The notes under the pieces were generated by a model, which searched no databases, was not told the origin of the DNA, and saw nothing but the letters and a program-made list of their open reading frames with translations. This document shows, in pieces, positions 25,297 to 33,208 of a stretch of 64,000 nucleotides of DNA; position 1 is the first letter of the stretch, and the number at the start of each line of letters is the position of its first letter. The stretch comes from Clavibacter michiganensis (GTDB lineage Bacteria; Actinomycetota; Actinomycetes; Actinomycetales; Microbacteriaceae), in assembly GCF_021216655.1 (NCBI RefSeq), contig NZ_CP080437.1:2542001-2606000 (forward strand), read 5' to 3'. A program made the position numbers and the translations under genes.

Positions 25297-26418
25297 ATGC
25301 CCACCGAGACCGCCGCCTGGCTCGCCTCGTCCGCCGCCGACCTCACCGTCGGACCCGCGCCGCGGACCGCTCCCCGGGAGGGCGAGGTCGCGATCCGCGT
25401 GCGCGCCGTCGCGATCAACCCGCTCGACACGATGAAGCAGCACATGGGCGACCTCATGTACCGCTGGCTCCCGCACCCCGCGGTGCTCGGCGAGGACGTC
25501 GCGGGCGAGGTCGAGGAGGTCGGCCCCGGGGTCACGCGCTTCGCCGTCGGCGACCGGGTCGTCGCGTACGCGGTCGGCATGGAGAAGGGGCGGCGACACG
25601 CGCCGGAGGGCGGGTTCCAGTCGCGCGTCGTCGTGCGCACCGATCTCGCGTCGCCGATCCCGGATGCGATGCGCTTCGAGGACGCCGCCGTCCTCCCGCT
25701 CGGGATCTCCACTGCCGCGTCCGGCCTCTTCGGCGCCGGCCAGCTCGGCCTCCGCATGCCCGACGCGACCACCCCGTCGACGGGCGAGACCGTCGTGGTG
25801 TGGGGCGGATCCACGAGCGTCGGCATGAACGCGATCCAGCTCGCGGTCGCCGCCGGGTACGACGTCGTGACCACCGCGTCCCCGCGCAACCATGAGCTCG
25901 TGACGGGTCTCGGCGCGACCGGTGCGTTCGACTACCGGAGCCCGACGGTCGTCCGCCACATCACGGCGCACCTCGCGGCGAGCGACCGGAAGGTGGCGGG
26001 CGTGCTCGCCATCGGCACAGGATCCGGCGGCCCGGCCGTCGACATCGCCATCGCGACGGGCGCGACGCGGGTCAGCATGGCGAGCCCGCCCGTGTCGTTC
26101 GAGACCCTCCCGCGCGGTGGCCGCGTCGGGCTTCCGCTCGTGCGCCTCGGCATCCGCATGGGCACCGCGACCCCGGCCCTGATGATCCGCGCGCGCGCCA
26201 GGGGCATCCGCGCGACCTTCATATGGGGCAGCGCCCTCATGCACGACGAGGTCGGCCCGATGCTCTGGGAGCGCTTCCTGCCGGCCGCGCTCGCGGAGGG
26301 CCGCTACGTCGCGGCGCCGGCGGCCGAGGTGGTCGGCACCGGGCTCGAGGCGATCCAGCCGGCGATGGACCGCCTGCGCGCGGGCGTCTCGGCGCGAAAG
26401 CTGGTGGTCGCGCTCTAG
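25297..26418 (+). CDS. Medium-chain (zinc-type) alcohol dehydrogenase/quinone reductase family protein
   Basis: 373 residues. GEVAIRVRAVAINPLD and HPAVLGEDVAGEVEEVGPGVTRFAVGDRVVAY are the N-terminal GroES-like fold; VVVWGGSTSVGMNAIQLA is the NAD(P)-binding motif. Zinc-ligand cysteines are missing, so it is more like the zinc-free quinone or enoyl reductases. I start at ATG 25297 (GGAG six bases upstream). It is induced, presumably, when the divergent TetR protein releases the two operators. The last codons (KLVVAL then TAG) are the sequence duplicated at 27938. Confidence 0.87.
   Translation: MPTETAAWLASSAADLTVGPAPRTAPREGEVAIRVRAVAINPLDTMKQHMGDLMYRWLPHPAVLGEDVAGEVEEVGPGVTRFAVGDRVVAYAVGMEKGRRHAPEGGFQSRVVVRTDLASPIPDAMRFEDAAVLPLGISTAASGLFGAGQLGLRMPDATTPSTGETVVVWGGSTSVGMNAIQLAVAAGYDVVTTASPRNHELVTGLGATGAFDYRSPTVVRHITAHLAASDRKVAGVLAIGTGSGGPAVDIAIATGATRVSMASPPVSFETLPRGGRVGLPLVRLGIRMGTATPALMIRARARGIRATFIWGSALMHDEVGPMLWERFLPAALAEGRYVAAPAAEVVGTGLEAIQPAMDRLRAGVSARKLVVAL
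26398..26414 (+). repeat. Left copy of a 17-bp direct repeat flanking the AbiE-like cassette
   Basis: AAGCTGGTGGTCGCGCT encodes the end of the dehydrogenase (KLVVA). A copy with one mismatch lies at 27938-27954, 1,540 bp away, on the other side of the helix-turn-helix/nucleotidyltransferase cassette. It looks like a target duplication or recombination scar. See the second copy. Confidence 0.5.
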
Positions 26419-26421
26419 CGA

Positions 26422-27219
26422 CCGCGATCTGCCGGATGACCGGGATCTGCGCGCCGGATGCGCCCGCCTGTCCGAGGTGCGGGGTGCAGCGAGCGGAGGC
26501 TCGGTGAAGGCCAGGCGCAGCCGCTCGGAGACCGAAGGGTCCACGCCCGCCAGGCGCGCATACGTGGCGTCGCGCCGGATCAGGGCCGCCGCAGTCAGCG
26601 CACGACGGCGTTCGGTCGCGGTGATGTTCGCGCCCGCATCGTCTCGTCGCGTCACGAGCGCTCCGAGGGTGGCGATGTCGACGAGGTGCCGCGTGGTGTC
26701 GTCTCCCGTGATCTCGAGAGCTGCGGCTTTCGAGAGGATCGCGCCCTGCAGCGTCGGGCGGCGGATGGTCCCGACCTGGCCTTCGACGCGGAAGAGGACA
26801 TCGGCCGATCGGTCGAGTGCGCCCTGCGCCCCGGGAGCGGAGACCGTGGTCCCACCACCGGCGCCGCGGCGGCCGTCGGCCCGTTCGCCGAGGAACCTCG
26901 GGATCAGCACGTCGATGAGTGCCTCCCCGCGGACCCATCGATGCTGATGTCCTTCGAAGCTCGTGCCGTCCGGCTCGAAGCCGATGTCGCGCAGCGCCGT
27001 CGTGAACGTCATGAGCATCCGCGGATGAGCGCGGACGTCGAGGGCGGTGTCCGCATCCACCGTCGGGCGATTGGCGTGGGCGCCGCGTTCCCAGCACAGT
27101 GCCTGGATCATCTGGCCACCGACGAGCGCCCACCCGGTCGGGATCCGCTCATGGACCTCGAAGAGCGCATGCCATGCCTCTGCCTGGGCGCGCCGGAGAG
27201 GGGGTGCCTCGACGATCAT
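26422..27219 (-). CDS. Nucleotidyltransferase of AbiEii/MenT-like type, own stop codon missing
   Basis: About 240 recognisable residues. ALVGGQMIQ near residue 35 and VDADTALDV near residue 60 give the GG and DxD motifs of minimal nucleotidyltransferases; ALIDVLIPRFLGER and a C-terminal helical region follow. The ATG at 27219 overlaps the stop of the helix-turn-helix gene (ATGA). Similarity to a normal protein ends near 26480, but no stop follows in frame; the frame runs on to 25261 antisense to the dehydrogenase. I give 26422 as the boundary of the unshared part. Either the 3' end was lost during insertion or the product has a nonsense tail. Family members modify tRNA or act as type IV toxins. 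Confidence 0.65.
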
Positions 27220-27869
27220 GCGACCTCCCCGAGGAGATGCGCGGCCGCCGCGCGTTCGCGCGGCCCCCGGTGCTGGGACAGGTCGGCGATCAGCTCCCCG
27301 AGCGGCAGGGGCCGCTGGACGGGACGCTCCTGCACGTGCAGGAGGACGTTCGGACGATCGCCCGAGACGAGCAGGTACTCGTGGATGATCGGGTCGAGAT
27401 CGTCGACGTGCACGTGCGCCTCGAGCTCCCGCGCGTCCGACAGGCCCGATCGGAGGTCGCTGATCCCCCCGGCCACGAGTCGAGGATCCGCACGCAGGTC
27501 CTCCAAGTCCTCGTCCGCCACGAGGAAGGACCGGGCCGCGGGCCGAGCGCTGCGCATCCAGGCTGCCAGCACCTCCGCTGCGTTCGGGGCGTCTCGGAGC
27601 TTCGTGAGACGCCCGATCACGCGACTCGCTTCGCTCGCGGACAATCCGGCGCGCCATGCGTCGTCCCCGGAGAGGCGCGCGAGCAGCGCGCGCACCGAGC
27701 GCGACGACAGCGGCCGCCCGACTTGATCGTGCCGAGCCTCGGCGGCGTCGATGACCCACCTGCCCGCGATCTTGCGGGCAGGTAGCACGCCGGCCGCGGC
27801 CGCCGCCTGGACCCTGCGAGCGGAGATGCTCTGCCCCTTCGCGTATTCGGCCGCGCTGATCTCCGCCAT
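27216..27869 (-). CDS. Helix-turn-helix protein, probable antitoxin partner of the nucleotidyltransferase
   Basis: 217 residues. The N-terminus (ISAAEYAKGQSISARRVQAAAA, then VLPARKIAGRWVID) is an excisionase/MerR-like helix-turn-helix of the DNA-reading type. The C-terminal half (LVADEDLEDLRADPRLVAGG; DPIIHEYLLVSGDRPNVLLHV; LPLGELIADLSQHRGPRERAAA) is a separate domain that I do not recognise by name. It overlaps the nucleotidyltransferase by 4 bases, as in AbiEi/AbiEii and MenA/MenT operons. A 34-bp palindrome covers its promoter, fitting autorepression. RBS AGAGGAGG precedes the ATG. Confidence 0.68.
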   Translation of the reverse strand: MAEISAAEYAKGQSISARRVQAAAAAGVLPARKIAGRWVIDAAEARHDQVGRPLSSRSVRALLARLSGDDAWRAGLSASEASRVIGRLTKLRDAPNAAEVLAAWMRSARPAARSFLVADEDLEDLRADPRLVAGGISDLRSGLSDARELEAHVHVDDLDPIIHEYLLVSGDRPNVLLHVQERPVQRPLPLGELIADLSQHRGPRERAAAAHLLGEVA

Positions 27870-27886
27870 GTCGCCTCCTCTGTGTG

Positions 27887-27920
27887 ACCAGAATCATACG
27901 GTAGCGCGAATGAATCTGGT
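27887..27920. promoter_or_regulatory. Operator/promoter of the AbiE-like cassette
   Basis: ACCAGAATCAT and ATGAATCTGGT form an 11-base inverted repeat with one mismatch around a 12-base centre. On the minus strand a good -10 box, TATGAT (27898-27893), lies inside it, about 24 bases before the ATG at 27869. Binding by the cassette's own helix-turn-helix protein is inferred. Confidence 0.65.
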
Positions 27921-27937
27921 AGGCATCGGGTTCGGAG

Positions 27938-27954
27938 AAGCTCGTGGTCGCGCT
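27938..27954 (+). repeat. Right copy of the 17-bp direct repeat flanking the AbiE-like cassette
   Basis: AAGCTCGTGGTCGCGCT matches 16 of 17 bases of the dehydrogenase 3' end at 26398-26414, and both copies are followed within 4 bases by CGACC. It is not part of any gene here. The pair brackets the whole cassette and its operator. Confidence 0.5.
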
Positions 27955-28016
27955 GGGCGACCCAGCGTGACCTCCGCGGCTAGCGTGGGGAGCACCGACA
28001 CCCGAGGAGCATCCGC

Positions 28017-28316
28017 ATGAGCCGCATCACCGTCGACCAGCTCGCCGCCCTGGATTCGCCCGTCCTCATCGACGTCCGCGAGCCCGACGAGTACGCCGCG
28101 GGCCACGCGCCGGGCGCCGTGAACCTGCCCATGTCGCAGCTCGACGCGCGCGTCGACGAGGTGCCGACCGACGCCCCCGTGCACGTGATCTGCCAGTCCG
28201 GCGGCCGCAGCGCGCGGGCGACCGAGGCCCTCGCGGCCCGTGGCGTCGACGCGGTCGACGTCGAGGGCGGCACGAGCGCGTGGATCTCGGCCGGCCTCTC
28301 CGTCGACCGCGCCTGA
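28017..28316 (+). CDS. Rhodanese-like domain protein
   Basis: 99 residues, a single rhodanese domain. LIDVREPDEYAAGHAPGAVNLPMSQL and the active-site loop CQSGGRSARA with the persulfide-carrying Cys are intact. It transfers sulfur from thiosulfate or a persulfide in the cytoplasm. The ATG has GAGGAGC upstream and a TAGCGT box farther back. It is followed by a YdeI/OmdA-like gene with its own promoter. Confidence 0.92.
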   Translation: MSRITVDQLAALDSPVLIDVREPDEYAAGHAPGAVNLPMSQLDARVDEVPTDAPVHVICQSGGRSARATEALAARGVDAVDVEGGTSAWISAGLSVDRA

Positions 28317-28357
28317 CCGGGGCCGCGTCGTCGGCGGCGCTCCGTAGCATCGGATCC

Positions 28358-28942
28358 ATGCCCGCCGCCGCGCACGAGCTCCTGACCGTCCCCGACCGCG
28401 CCGCGTGGCGCGCCTGGCTCGACGCGCACGAGGAGTCGTCCGACGGCGTGTGGCTGGTGCTCGCGAAGAAGGGCACCACGGATCCGACCTCGCTCACCTA
28501 CGCCGAGGCCCTCGACGAGGCGCTGTGCAGCGGATGGATCGACGGGCAGACCGCGAGCATCGACGAGCGGATCTTCCGCCGCCGCTTCACCCCCAGGCGG
28601 AAGGCGTCGCTGTGGTCGGAGCGCAACATCGGCCTGGTCGCGACGCTCACCGCGGAGGGCCGGATGCGGCCGGCCGGGATCCGCGAGGTCGAGCGCGCGC
28701 AGGCCGACGGCCGCTGGGATCGTGCCTACGCGGGCCAGGCGTCGGCGGCGGAGCCCGAGGATCTGACGGCCGCGCTCGCCGCGTCGCCCGCTGTCGCCGC
28801 GACGTTCGCCGCCCTCACCAAGGTCAATCGATATGCCGTGATCCACCGGGTGACGACCGCGCCGAACGCGACCGTCCGCGCGAACCGGCTCGCGAAGCTC
28901 GTCGCGATGCTCGAGCGCGGGGAGACGCCGCATCCGCAGTGA
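28358..28942 (+). CDS. YdeI/OmpD-associated family protein
   Basis: 194 residues. Typical segments are RAAWRAWLDAHEESSDGVWLVLAKKGT, LTYAEALDEALCSGWIDGQ, DERIFRRRFTPRRKASLWSERNI and the C-terminal helix near VNRYAVIHRV, as in the OmdA family. Reported roles of the family include protection against peptides in Bacillus, but the biochemical function is not known. No ribosome binding site; the ATG lies seven bases after TAGCAT, so leaderless. Confidence 0.85.
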   Translation: MPAAAHELLTVPDRAAWRAWLDAHEESSDGVWLVLAKKGTTDPTSLTYAEALDEALCSGWIDGQTASIDERIFRRRFTPRRKASLWSERNIGLVATLTAEGRMRPAGIREVERAQADGRWDRAYAGQASAAEPEDLTAALAASPAVAATFAALTKVNRYAVIHRVTTAPNATVRANRLAKLVAMLERGETPHPQ

Positions 28943-28967
28943 CGTGGCGGCGGATCAGGAGCGGACG

Positions 28968-29282
28968 TCAGTGCCCGAGCTCGATGAGCAGCACGCCGCC
29001 GATGATGAGGGCGATGCCGGCCAGCATCGTGCGCGTCAGCGGGTCCCGGAAGAGGACGCGGCCGAGTATCGCGGTGAGGGCCACGCCCGTCGCCGCCCAG
29101 ATGCCGTACGCGACGCCGATGGGGAGGCCGAGCGAGAGAGCGCCCGCGAGCATCGAGAAGGCGGTCACGTAGCCGACCGCGACCACCGCGTACCAGCGCT
29201 TCCGGCCGTCGGTCGCGAGCTTCAAGGAGATGGTCGCGGCGACCTCGGTGACGATGGCGATCGCGAGCAGCAGCCAGGCCAT
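28968..29282 (-). CDS. Small multidrug resistance (SMR) transporter subunit
   Basis: 104 residues and four membrane helices, the SMR size. Helix 1 carries the essential acid (ITEVAATISLKLA-like: IVTEVAATISLKLATDG, Glu14). It begins within the stop codon of the upstream SMR gene, so the two are made together and probably form a heterodimer. They export cations, guanidinium-type compounds or drugs against protons. Confidence 0.9.
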   Translation of the reverse strand: MAWLLLAIAIVTEVAATISLKLATDGRKRWYAVVAVGYVTAFSMLAGALSLGLPIGVAYGIWAATGVALTAILGRVLFRDPLTRTMLAGIALIIGGVLLIELGH

Positions 29283-29677
29283 CAGCGGGCCTCGCCGGTC
29301 GGGGTGGCGCGGATGGGCGCGGCGGTCGCGGCGGATGCGGCGGCCGCGCGGGCGGCGTGCGCGCGCTGCGAGCCGAGCTCGACGAGCAGGACGCCCGCGA
29401 CGATGAGCACGAGGCCGAGGATCATGAGGCCCGTCAGCGGCTGCCCGAACAGCACCGTCGCGCCGACCGCGGTGAGCGCGACGCCGGACGCGCCCCAGAT
29501 CCCGTAGGCGACGCCGACGGCCATGCCCGCCTTCAGCACGCGGGTGAGGAACCAGAACGCGGTGAGGTATCCGGCGACGACGAGCGCGTACCAGCCGGGC
29601 ACGTCGACGGCGGCCTGCAGGGCGAGCGCGGCGGCCACCTCGGAGACGATGGCGGCGCCGAGGAGGAGCCACCTCAC
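29282..29677 (-). CDS. Small multidrug resistance (SMR) transporter subunit, longer partner
   Basis: 131 residues from a GTG at 29677. Four membrane helices with SEVAAALALQAA in helix 1 containing the conserved Glu13. A roughly 25-residue Ala/Arg-rich tail extends beyond the last helix, unlike its partner. The stop overlaps the next start by one base (TGATG). Paired SMR proteins of unequal length, as here, usually work only as heterodimers such as EbrAB or YkkCD. Confidence 0.88.
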   Translation of the reverse strand: MRWLLLGAAIVSEVAAALALQAAVDVPGWYALVVAGYLTAFWFLTRVLKAGMAVGVAYGIWGASGVALTAVGATVLFGQPLTGLMILGLVLIVAGVLLVELGSQRAHAARAAAASAATAAPIRATPTGEAR

Positions 29678-29738
29678 GATGCGGCCCTGCGGCAGGGGAA
29701 GCGGGAGCGGGAGGTCATGGGAAGACCGTATCGCTGGA

Positions 29739-29756
29739 TTAGGCCAGGTGGCCCAA
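29739..29756. promoter_or_regulatory. Inverted repeat upstream of the SMR pair
   Basis: TTAGGCCA-GG-TGGCCCAA is an 18-bp palindrome with one mismatch, and TACGGT (on the minus strand, 29730-29725) may be the -10 box. The palindrome would overlap the -35 region. No adjacent regulator gene is present, so the binding protein is unknown. Confidence 0.4.
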
Positions 29757-29809
29757 TCACGGGTGCCGCGCAGGTCGCTCCGAGCCGATGCGCAGGGGCG
29801 CGGTCGGCG

Positions 29810-30469
29810 TCAGACGCCGGGCAGCGTGAGCGTGATGATCCCATCGCGCACCTCGACCGTCGTGCCCCGGTGGTCGCGCACGCGGGGGAGGCCGACGGTC
29901 GCGTCGCTCGCGTGGTCGCCCACGACGACGACGCGCATGCCCGCGGCGAGGCCCGCCTGGATCCCCGCCTCGGCGTCCTCGTAGACGATCGCGTCCGCGG
30001 GGTCGACGCCCAGGCGCGAGGCCGCGAGCAGGTAGCCGTCCGGGTGCGGCTTGCCGTTCGCCACGTCCTCGGCGGTGACGAGCAGGTCGGGCACGCGGAC
30101 GCCGGCGCCGGTGAGGCGGGCGCGCGCGAGCTCGCGGCCGGCGCTCGTGACGAGGGCGTGGGATCCGGCGGGCAGCGCGGCCACGAGGTCGCGGGCGCCG
30201 GGGATCTCCACCGTCGCGGGGCTGCCGTCGAGCTCGAGCCGGTCGAGCTCGGCGAGGAGGGCGGGCACGTCGCTGTCGGCGGGGGCGAACCGGGCGACGC
30301 TGTCGGCGGCGCGCACGCCATGGATCCGCCGCAGGAGGTCGGCCGGGTCGTGGCCGAAGCGCACGGCGAGCATCGTCCAGATCTCCTCCACGAGCGCGGT
30401 CGAGTCGACGAGCGTCCCGTCCATGTCGAGGAGGAGCGCGCGGGCGGTGAGCGTGACGGGGGAGGACAT
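29810..30469 (-). CDS. HAD-superfamily hydrolase (phosphatase, PGP/beta-PGM-like)
   Basis: 219 residues. Motif I is LLLDMDGTLVDST with the nucleophile Asp, motif II is VTSAGRE, the Lys of motif III is in NGKPHPDGYL, and motif IV is IVYEDAEAGIQAG. The cap is helical (class I). I use the ATG at 30469; the frame extends farther upstream without a better start. Likely a sugar-phosphate phosphatase or phosphomutase. It is divergent from the glycosyltransferase gene 86 bp away. Confidence 0.9.
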   Translation of the reverse strand: MSSPVTLTARALLLDMDGTLVDSTALVEEIWTMLAVRFGHDPADLLRRIHGVRAADSVARFAPADSDVPALLAELDRLELDGSPATVEIPGARDLVAALPAGSHALVTSAGRELARARLTGAGVRVPDLLVTAEDVANGKPHPDGYLLAASRLGVDPADAIVYEDAEAGIQAGLAAGMRVVVVGDHASDATVGLPRVRDHRGTTVEVRDGIITLTLPGV

Positions 30470-30554
30470 GCGTCCAGTCTCCCGGACGGCGCGGGTGGCG
30501 AGCGGGTGTGGAAAGGGCCTCCTCGTGCCTGCGGGGACCGGCGATCGTGGTCCC

Positions 30555-31739
30555 ATGCCCCTTCCGCTCCGGATCCTGTTCTCCTTCGCGCGCGGTCAGG
30601 GCCACCTGAACCCCCTGCTGCCGTTCGCCCGCGCCGCACGCGCGCGGGGCCACGAGACGGCCCTCGCCGGACCGCGCGAGCTCGTGGCGGGTCGGGCGGA
30701 CTTCGCGCCCCTGTTCCCGAGCGACACCGGGGCGGCGCGCACCGAAGGCGGCACCGGCCGCCTCGTCGTCGCGGATCCCCGGCGGCCGTACGCGCAGGTG
30801 GAGGAGGTGTTCCTGGGCGAGGCGGCGCGGACGGCCGCTCGGAGCGTGGATGAGGCCATCGCCGGCTGGACCCCGTCCCTCGTCGTCTGCGACGAGTTCG
30901 ACTTCGGCGCGATGGTGGCCGCGGAGCGCGCGGGGGTGCCGGTCGTCGTGGTCGAGGTGACCGCCTCGGCGTATTCGGGCTGGCGGCCGTCGGTGGCGCA
31001 CGCGCTGGACGCGCTGCGGACCGAGGCGGGGCTCGCGCCGGATCCCGGGCTCGCCATGCTCGCGGGCGACCTCCTCGTCGTGCCGTTCCCGGAGTCCGTG
31101 GCCGGTGCCGGGCCGGGCGCGGCCTCCGGCGCGGAGCCGGCGCCGCGGTCCGTGCTGCGGGTGCGACCTGAGGCGCCCGAGACGGCAGACGACCACCCGG
31201 CCGTGCGGTGGCTCGCCGCCGGCGACGAGCCCTGGCGCGTCTACGCGACCCTCGGCACGCAGTTCAACACGCGCTCAGGGGATCTGCTGCACCGCATCCT
31301 CGACGGCCTCGCGACCACGGACGCGCGGGTGCTGGCGACGATCGGGCCGTGCGTGGATCCCGCTGCCTTCCCGGGCGCGACGCCGCGCCGCCGCCTCGAG
31401 GGGTACGTGCCGCAGGGCGCGGTGCTGGAGCGCGTCGACGTCGTGATCACGCACGGCGGATCCGGGACGGTCGCCGGCGCGCTCGCGGCCGGCGTCCCGC
31501 TCCTCGTGCTGCCCATGGGCGCCGACCAGCGGCTCAACGGCGAGCGGATCGCGCAGCTCGGGGTCGGCCGCATGCTGGACGCGGCCACCGCGACGCCCGA
31601 GGAGATCGCCGAGGCGGTCCGCGAGATCCGGGGCGTGCCGTCCTTCGCGGATGCGGCCGGTCGGATCCGCGACCAGATCGCGGCCCTGCCCCCGGCGGCC
31701 GACGCGCTCCCGGCCTTCGAGGCCCTCGCGCGCCGCTGA
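30555..31739 (+). CDS. GT-B glycosyltransferase, MGT/UDP-glucuronosyltransferase-like
   Basis: 394 residues. The N-terminus ILFSFARGQGHLNPLLPFARAARARGHE and the donor-binding motif ITHGGSGTVAGALAAGVPLLVLPMGADQRLNGERI (core HGGSGTVAGAL) are diagnostic of the family 1 type that glycosylates antibiotics, flavonoids, sterols or other small acceptors. No signal or membrane region. No Shine-Dalgarno sequence is visible. It is followed by a tiny membrane protein. In a plant-associated bacterium, plant phenolics are plausible acceptors (inference). Confidence 0.87.
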   Translation: MPLPLRILFSFARGQGHLNPLLPFARAARARGHETALAGPRELVAGRADFAPLFPSDTGAARTEGGTGRLVVADPRRPYAQVEEVFLGEAARTAARSVDEAIAGWTPSLVVCDEFDFGAMVAAERAGVPVVVVEVTASAYSGWRPSVAHALDALRTEAGLAPDPGLAMLAGDLLVVPFPESVAGAGPGAASGAEPAPRSVLRVRPEAPETADDHPAVRWLAAGDEPWRVYATLGTQFNTRSGDLLHRILDGLATTDARVLATIGPCVDPAAFPGATPRRRLEGYVPQGAVLERVDVVITHGGSGTVAGALAAGVPLLVLPMGADQRLNGERIAQLGVGRMLDAATATPEEIAEAVREIRGVPSFADAAGRIRDQIAALPPAADALPAFEALARR

Positions 31740-31740
31740 C

Positions 31741-31926
31741 GTGGTCGAGAGGGCGCTCCTCGTGCTGTCGGTCGTGGGACTCGTCGGCCTGATGGCCTGC
31801 TTCGTCTGGATGACGGCACGCGGGATGGTCGACGACCGTCGGCCGACGCGGCCCATGCTCGTGACGGGCTTCGCGTGCGCCCTCGCGGGCTGGGGCTCGA
31901 TGCTCATCCGCCTCTTCCTCTTCTGA
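31741..31926 (+). CDS. Hypothetical 61-residue membrane protein
   Basis: A GTG one base after the stop of the glycosyltransferase gene opens a 61-residue frame with two membrane helices (ALLVLSVVGLVGLMACFVW and LVTGFACALAGWGSMLIRLFLF) joined by a charged loop. It probably is translated by coupling. I do not recognise the family. Confidence 0.6.
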   Translation: MVERALLVLSVVGLVGLMACFVWMTARGMVDDRRPTRPMLVTGFACALAGWGSMLIRLFLF

Positions 31927-32017
31927 GGCCGCCTGCCGCTGTCCCCTCCCCGCCCGCACCGGTTACGGCTCCCGCCGGGCCCGGCCGGCCGCTGCGGGCC
32001 GCCCGTAGCCTGGGGGC

Positions 32018-33178
32018 ATGGCGGGATCCACCGGGCGCGGGCGCGCATCGCACCATGTCGTCATCGGCGCGGGGCTCGCGGGGGCGGCCACCGCCTGGCA
32101 GCTCGCGAGCCGCGGGCACGAGGTCACGGTGCTGGAGCGCGACCGGCCGGCGAGCATGCTCGGCAGCTCTCACGGATCCGCGCGCATCCTCCGCTACGCC
32201 TACGACGACCCCTTCTACGTGCGCCTGATGCGCGACGCCCGCGTGCTCTGGGACCGGCTCGAGCGCACCACGGGCTCGCGGCTCGTGACCCCGACCGGAT
32301 CCGTCGACTCCGGCCTCGTGCGCCGCCCCGCCGAGCTCGCGCGGGTGCTCGAGCGCGTCGGCATCGAGCACGAGCTGATGACCGCGCGCGAGGCCGAGGG
32401 GCGCTGGCCCGAGATGTCCTTCGACTCCGACGTGCTGTTCCACCCGGCCGCGGGCGTCGTCGACGCCGAGACCGCGGTGCGCACGATGCTCGACCTCGCC
32501 GTCGTGCACGGCGCCGTCGTGCACGAGGGGTGGGAGGCCGTGTCCGTCGAGCGGGTCGGCGCGGGCTTCGCCGTGAGATCCGTCGACGGCCGCCGGGTCG
32601 AGGGCGACAGCGTGATCGTGGGCGCCGGGGCGTGGCTGCCCGAGCTGCTCGGCGGCGCGCTGCCTCTGCCGCGCGCCGCGCTCGACCGCATCCCACCGCT
32701 GCGCGTGCGGCAGGAGCAGGTGTTCCACTTCCCGTACCGGCAGGGTGCGTACATGGACGGCCCGCCCGCCCGGTCCGTGCCGACCTCCATCCACATGGAC
32801 GAGCGCATGCAGGTCTACGCGCTGCCCGGCGGCCGCGACGCCGACCACCGCGGCCACAAGGTCGCGGAGTTCGACGGCGGGCGCGTGATCCCGTCGGCCG
32901 CGCACCAGGACGGCGTCGTGGATCCGGTCAACCGCGCCCGCGTCGTCGACTGGGTGCGCCGCAACCTGCCGGGCGTCGAGCCCGTGCCGTACGCGGAGGC
33001 GACGTGCCTCTTCACGAGCACGCCCACGGAGGACTTCGTGATCGACCGGGTCGAGGGGATCACGATCGTCTCGCCCTGCTCCGGCCACGGCGCCAAGTTC
33101 GCGCCGCTCATCGGCAGCCTCGCGGCGGATGCGGCGACCGGCGAGCGCGTCGGGCCCCGGTTCGCGCTCGCGCCCTGA
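32018..33178 (+). CDS. FAD-dependent oxidase of the sarcosine / N-methyltryptophan oxidase (SolA-like) family
   Basis: 386 residues. FAD-binding motif VVIGAGLAGAATAWQLASRGHEV at residues 13-35, GSSHGSARILRYAY after it, the likely covalent-flavin cysteine in EATCLFTSTPTEDFVIDR and the C-terminal SGHGAKFAPLIG. These are the hallmarks of monomeric sarcosine oxidases and SolA, which demethylate N-methyl amino acids with release of formaldehyde and hydrogen peroxide. No ribosome binding site; TAGCCT lies six bases before the ATG, so the mRNA is leaderless. Confidence 0.88.
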   Translation: MAGSTGRGRASHHVVIGAGLAGAATAWQLASRGHEVTVLERDRPASMLGSSHGSARILRYAYDDPFYVRLMRDARVLWDRLERTTGSRLVTPTGSVDSGLVRRPAELARVLERVGIEHELMTAREAEGRWPEMSFDSDVLFHPAAGVVDAETAVRTMLDLAVVHGAVVHEGWEAVSVERVGAGFAVRSVDGRRVEGDSVIVGAGAWLPELLGGALPLPRAALDRIPPLRVRQEQVFHFPYRQGAYMDGPPARSVPTSIHMDERMQVYALPGGRDADHRGHKVAEFDGGRVIPSAAHQDGVVDPVNRARVVDWVRRNLPGVEPVPYAEATCLFTSTPTEDFVIDRVEGITIVSPCSGHGAKFAPLIGSLAADAATGERVGPRFALAP

Positions 33179-33208
33179 GCGGCCGGGTCGCCGCTCGCGC
33201 GGTGAGCG

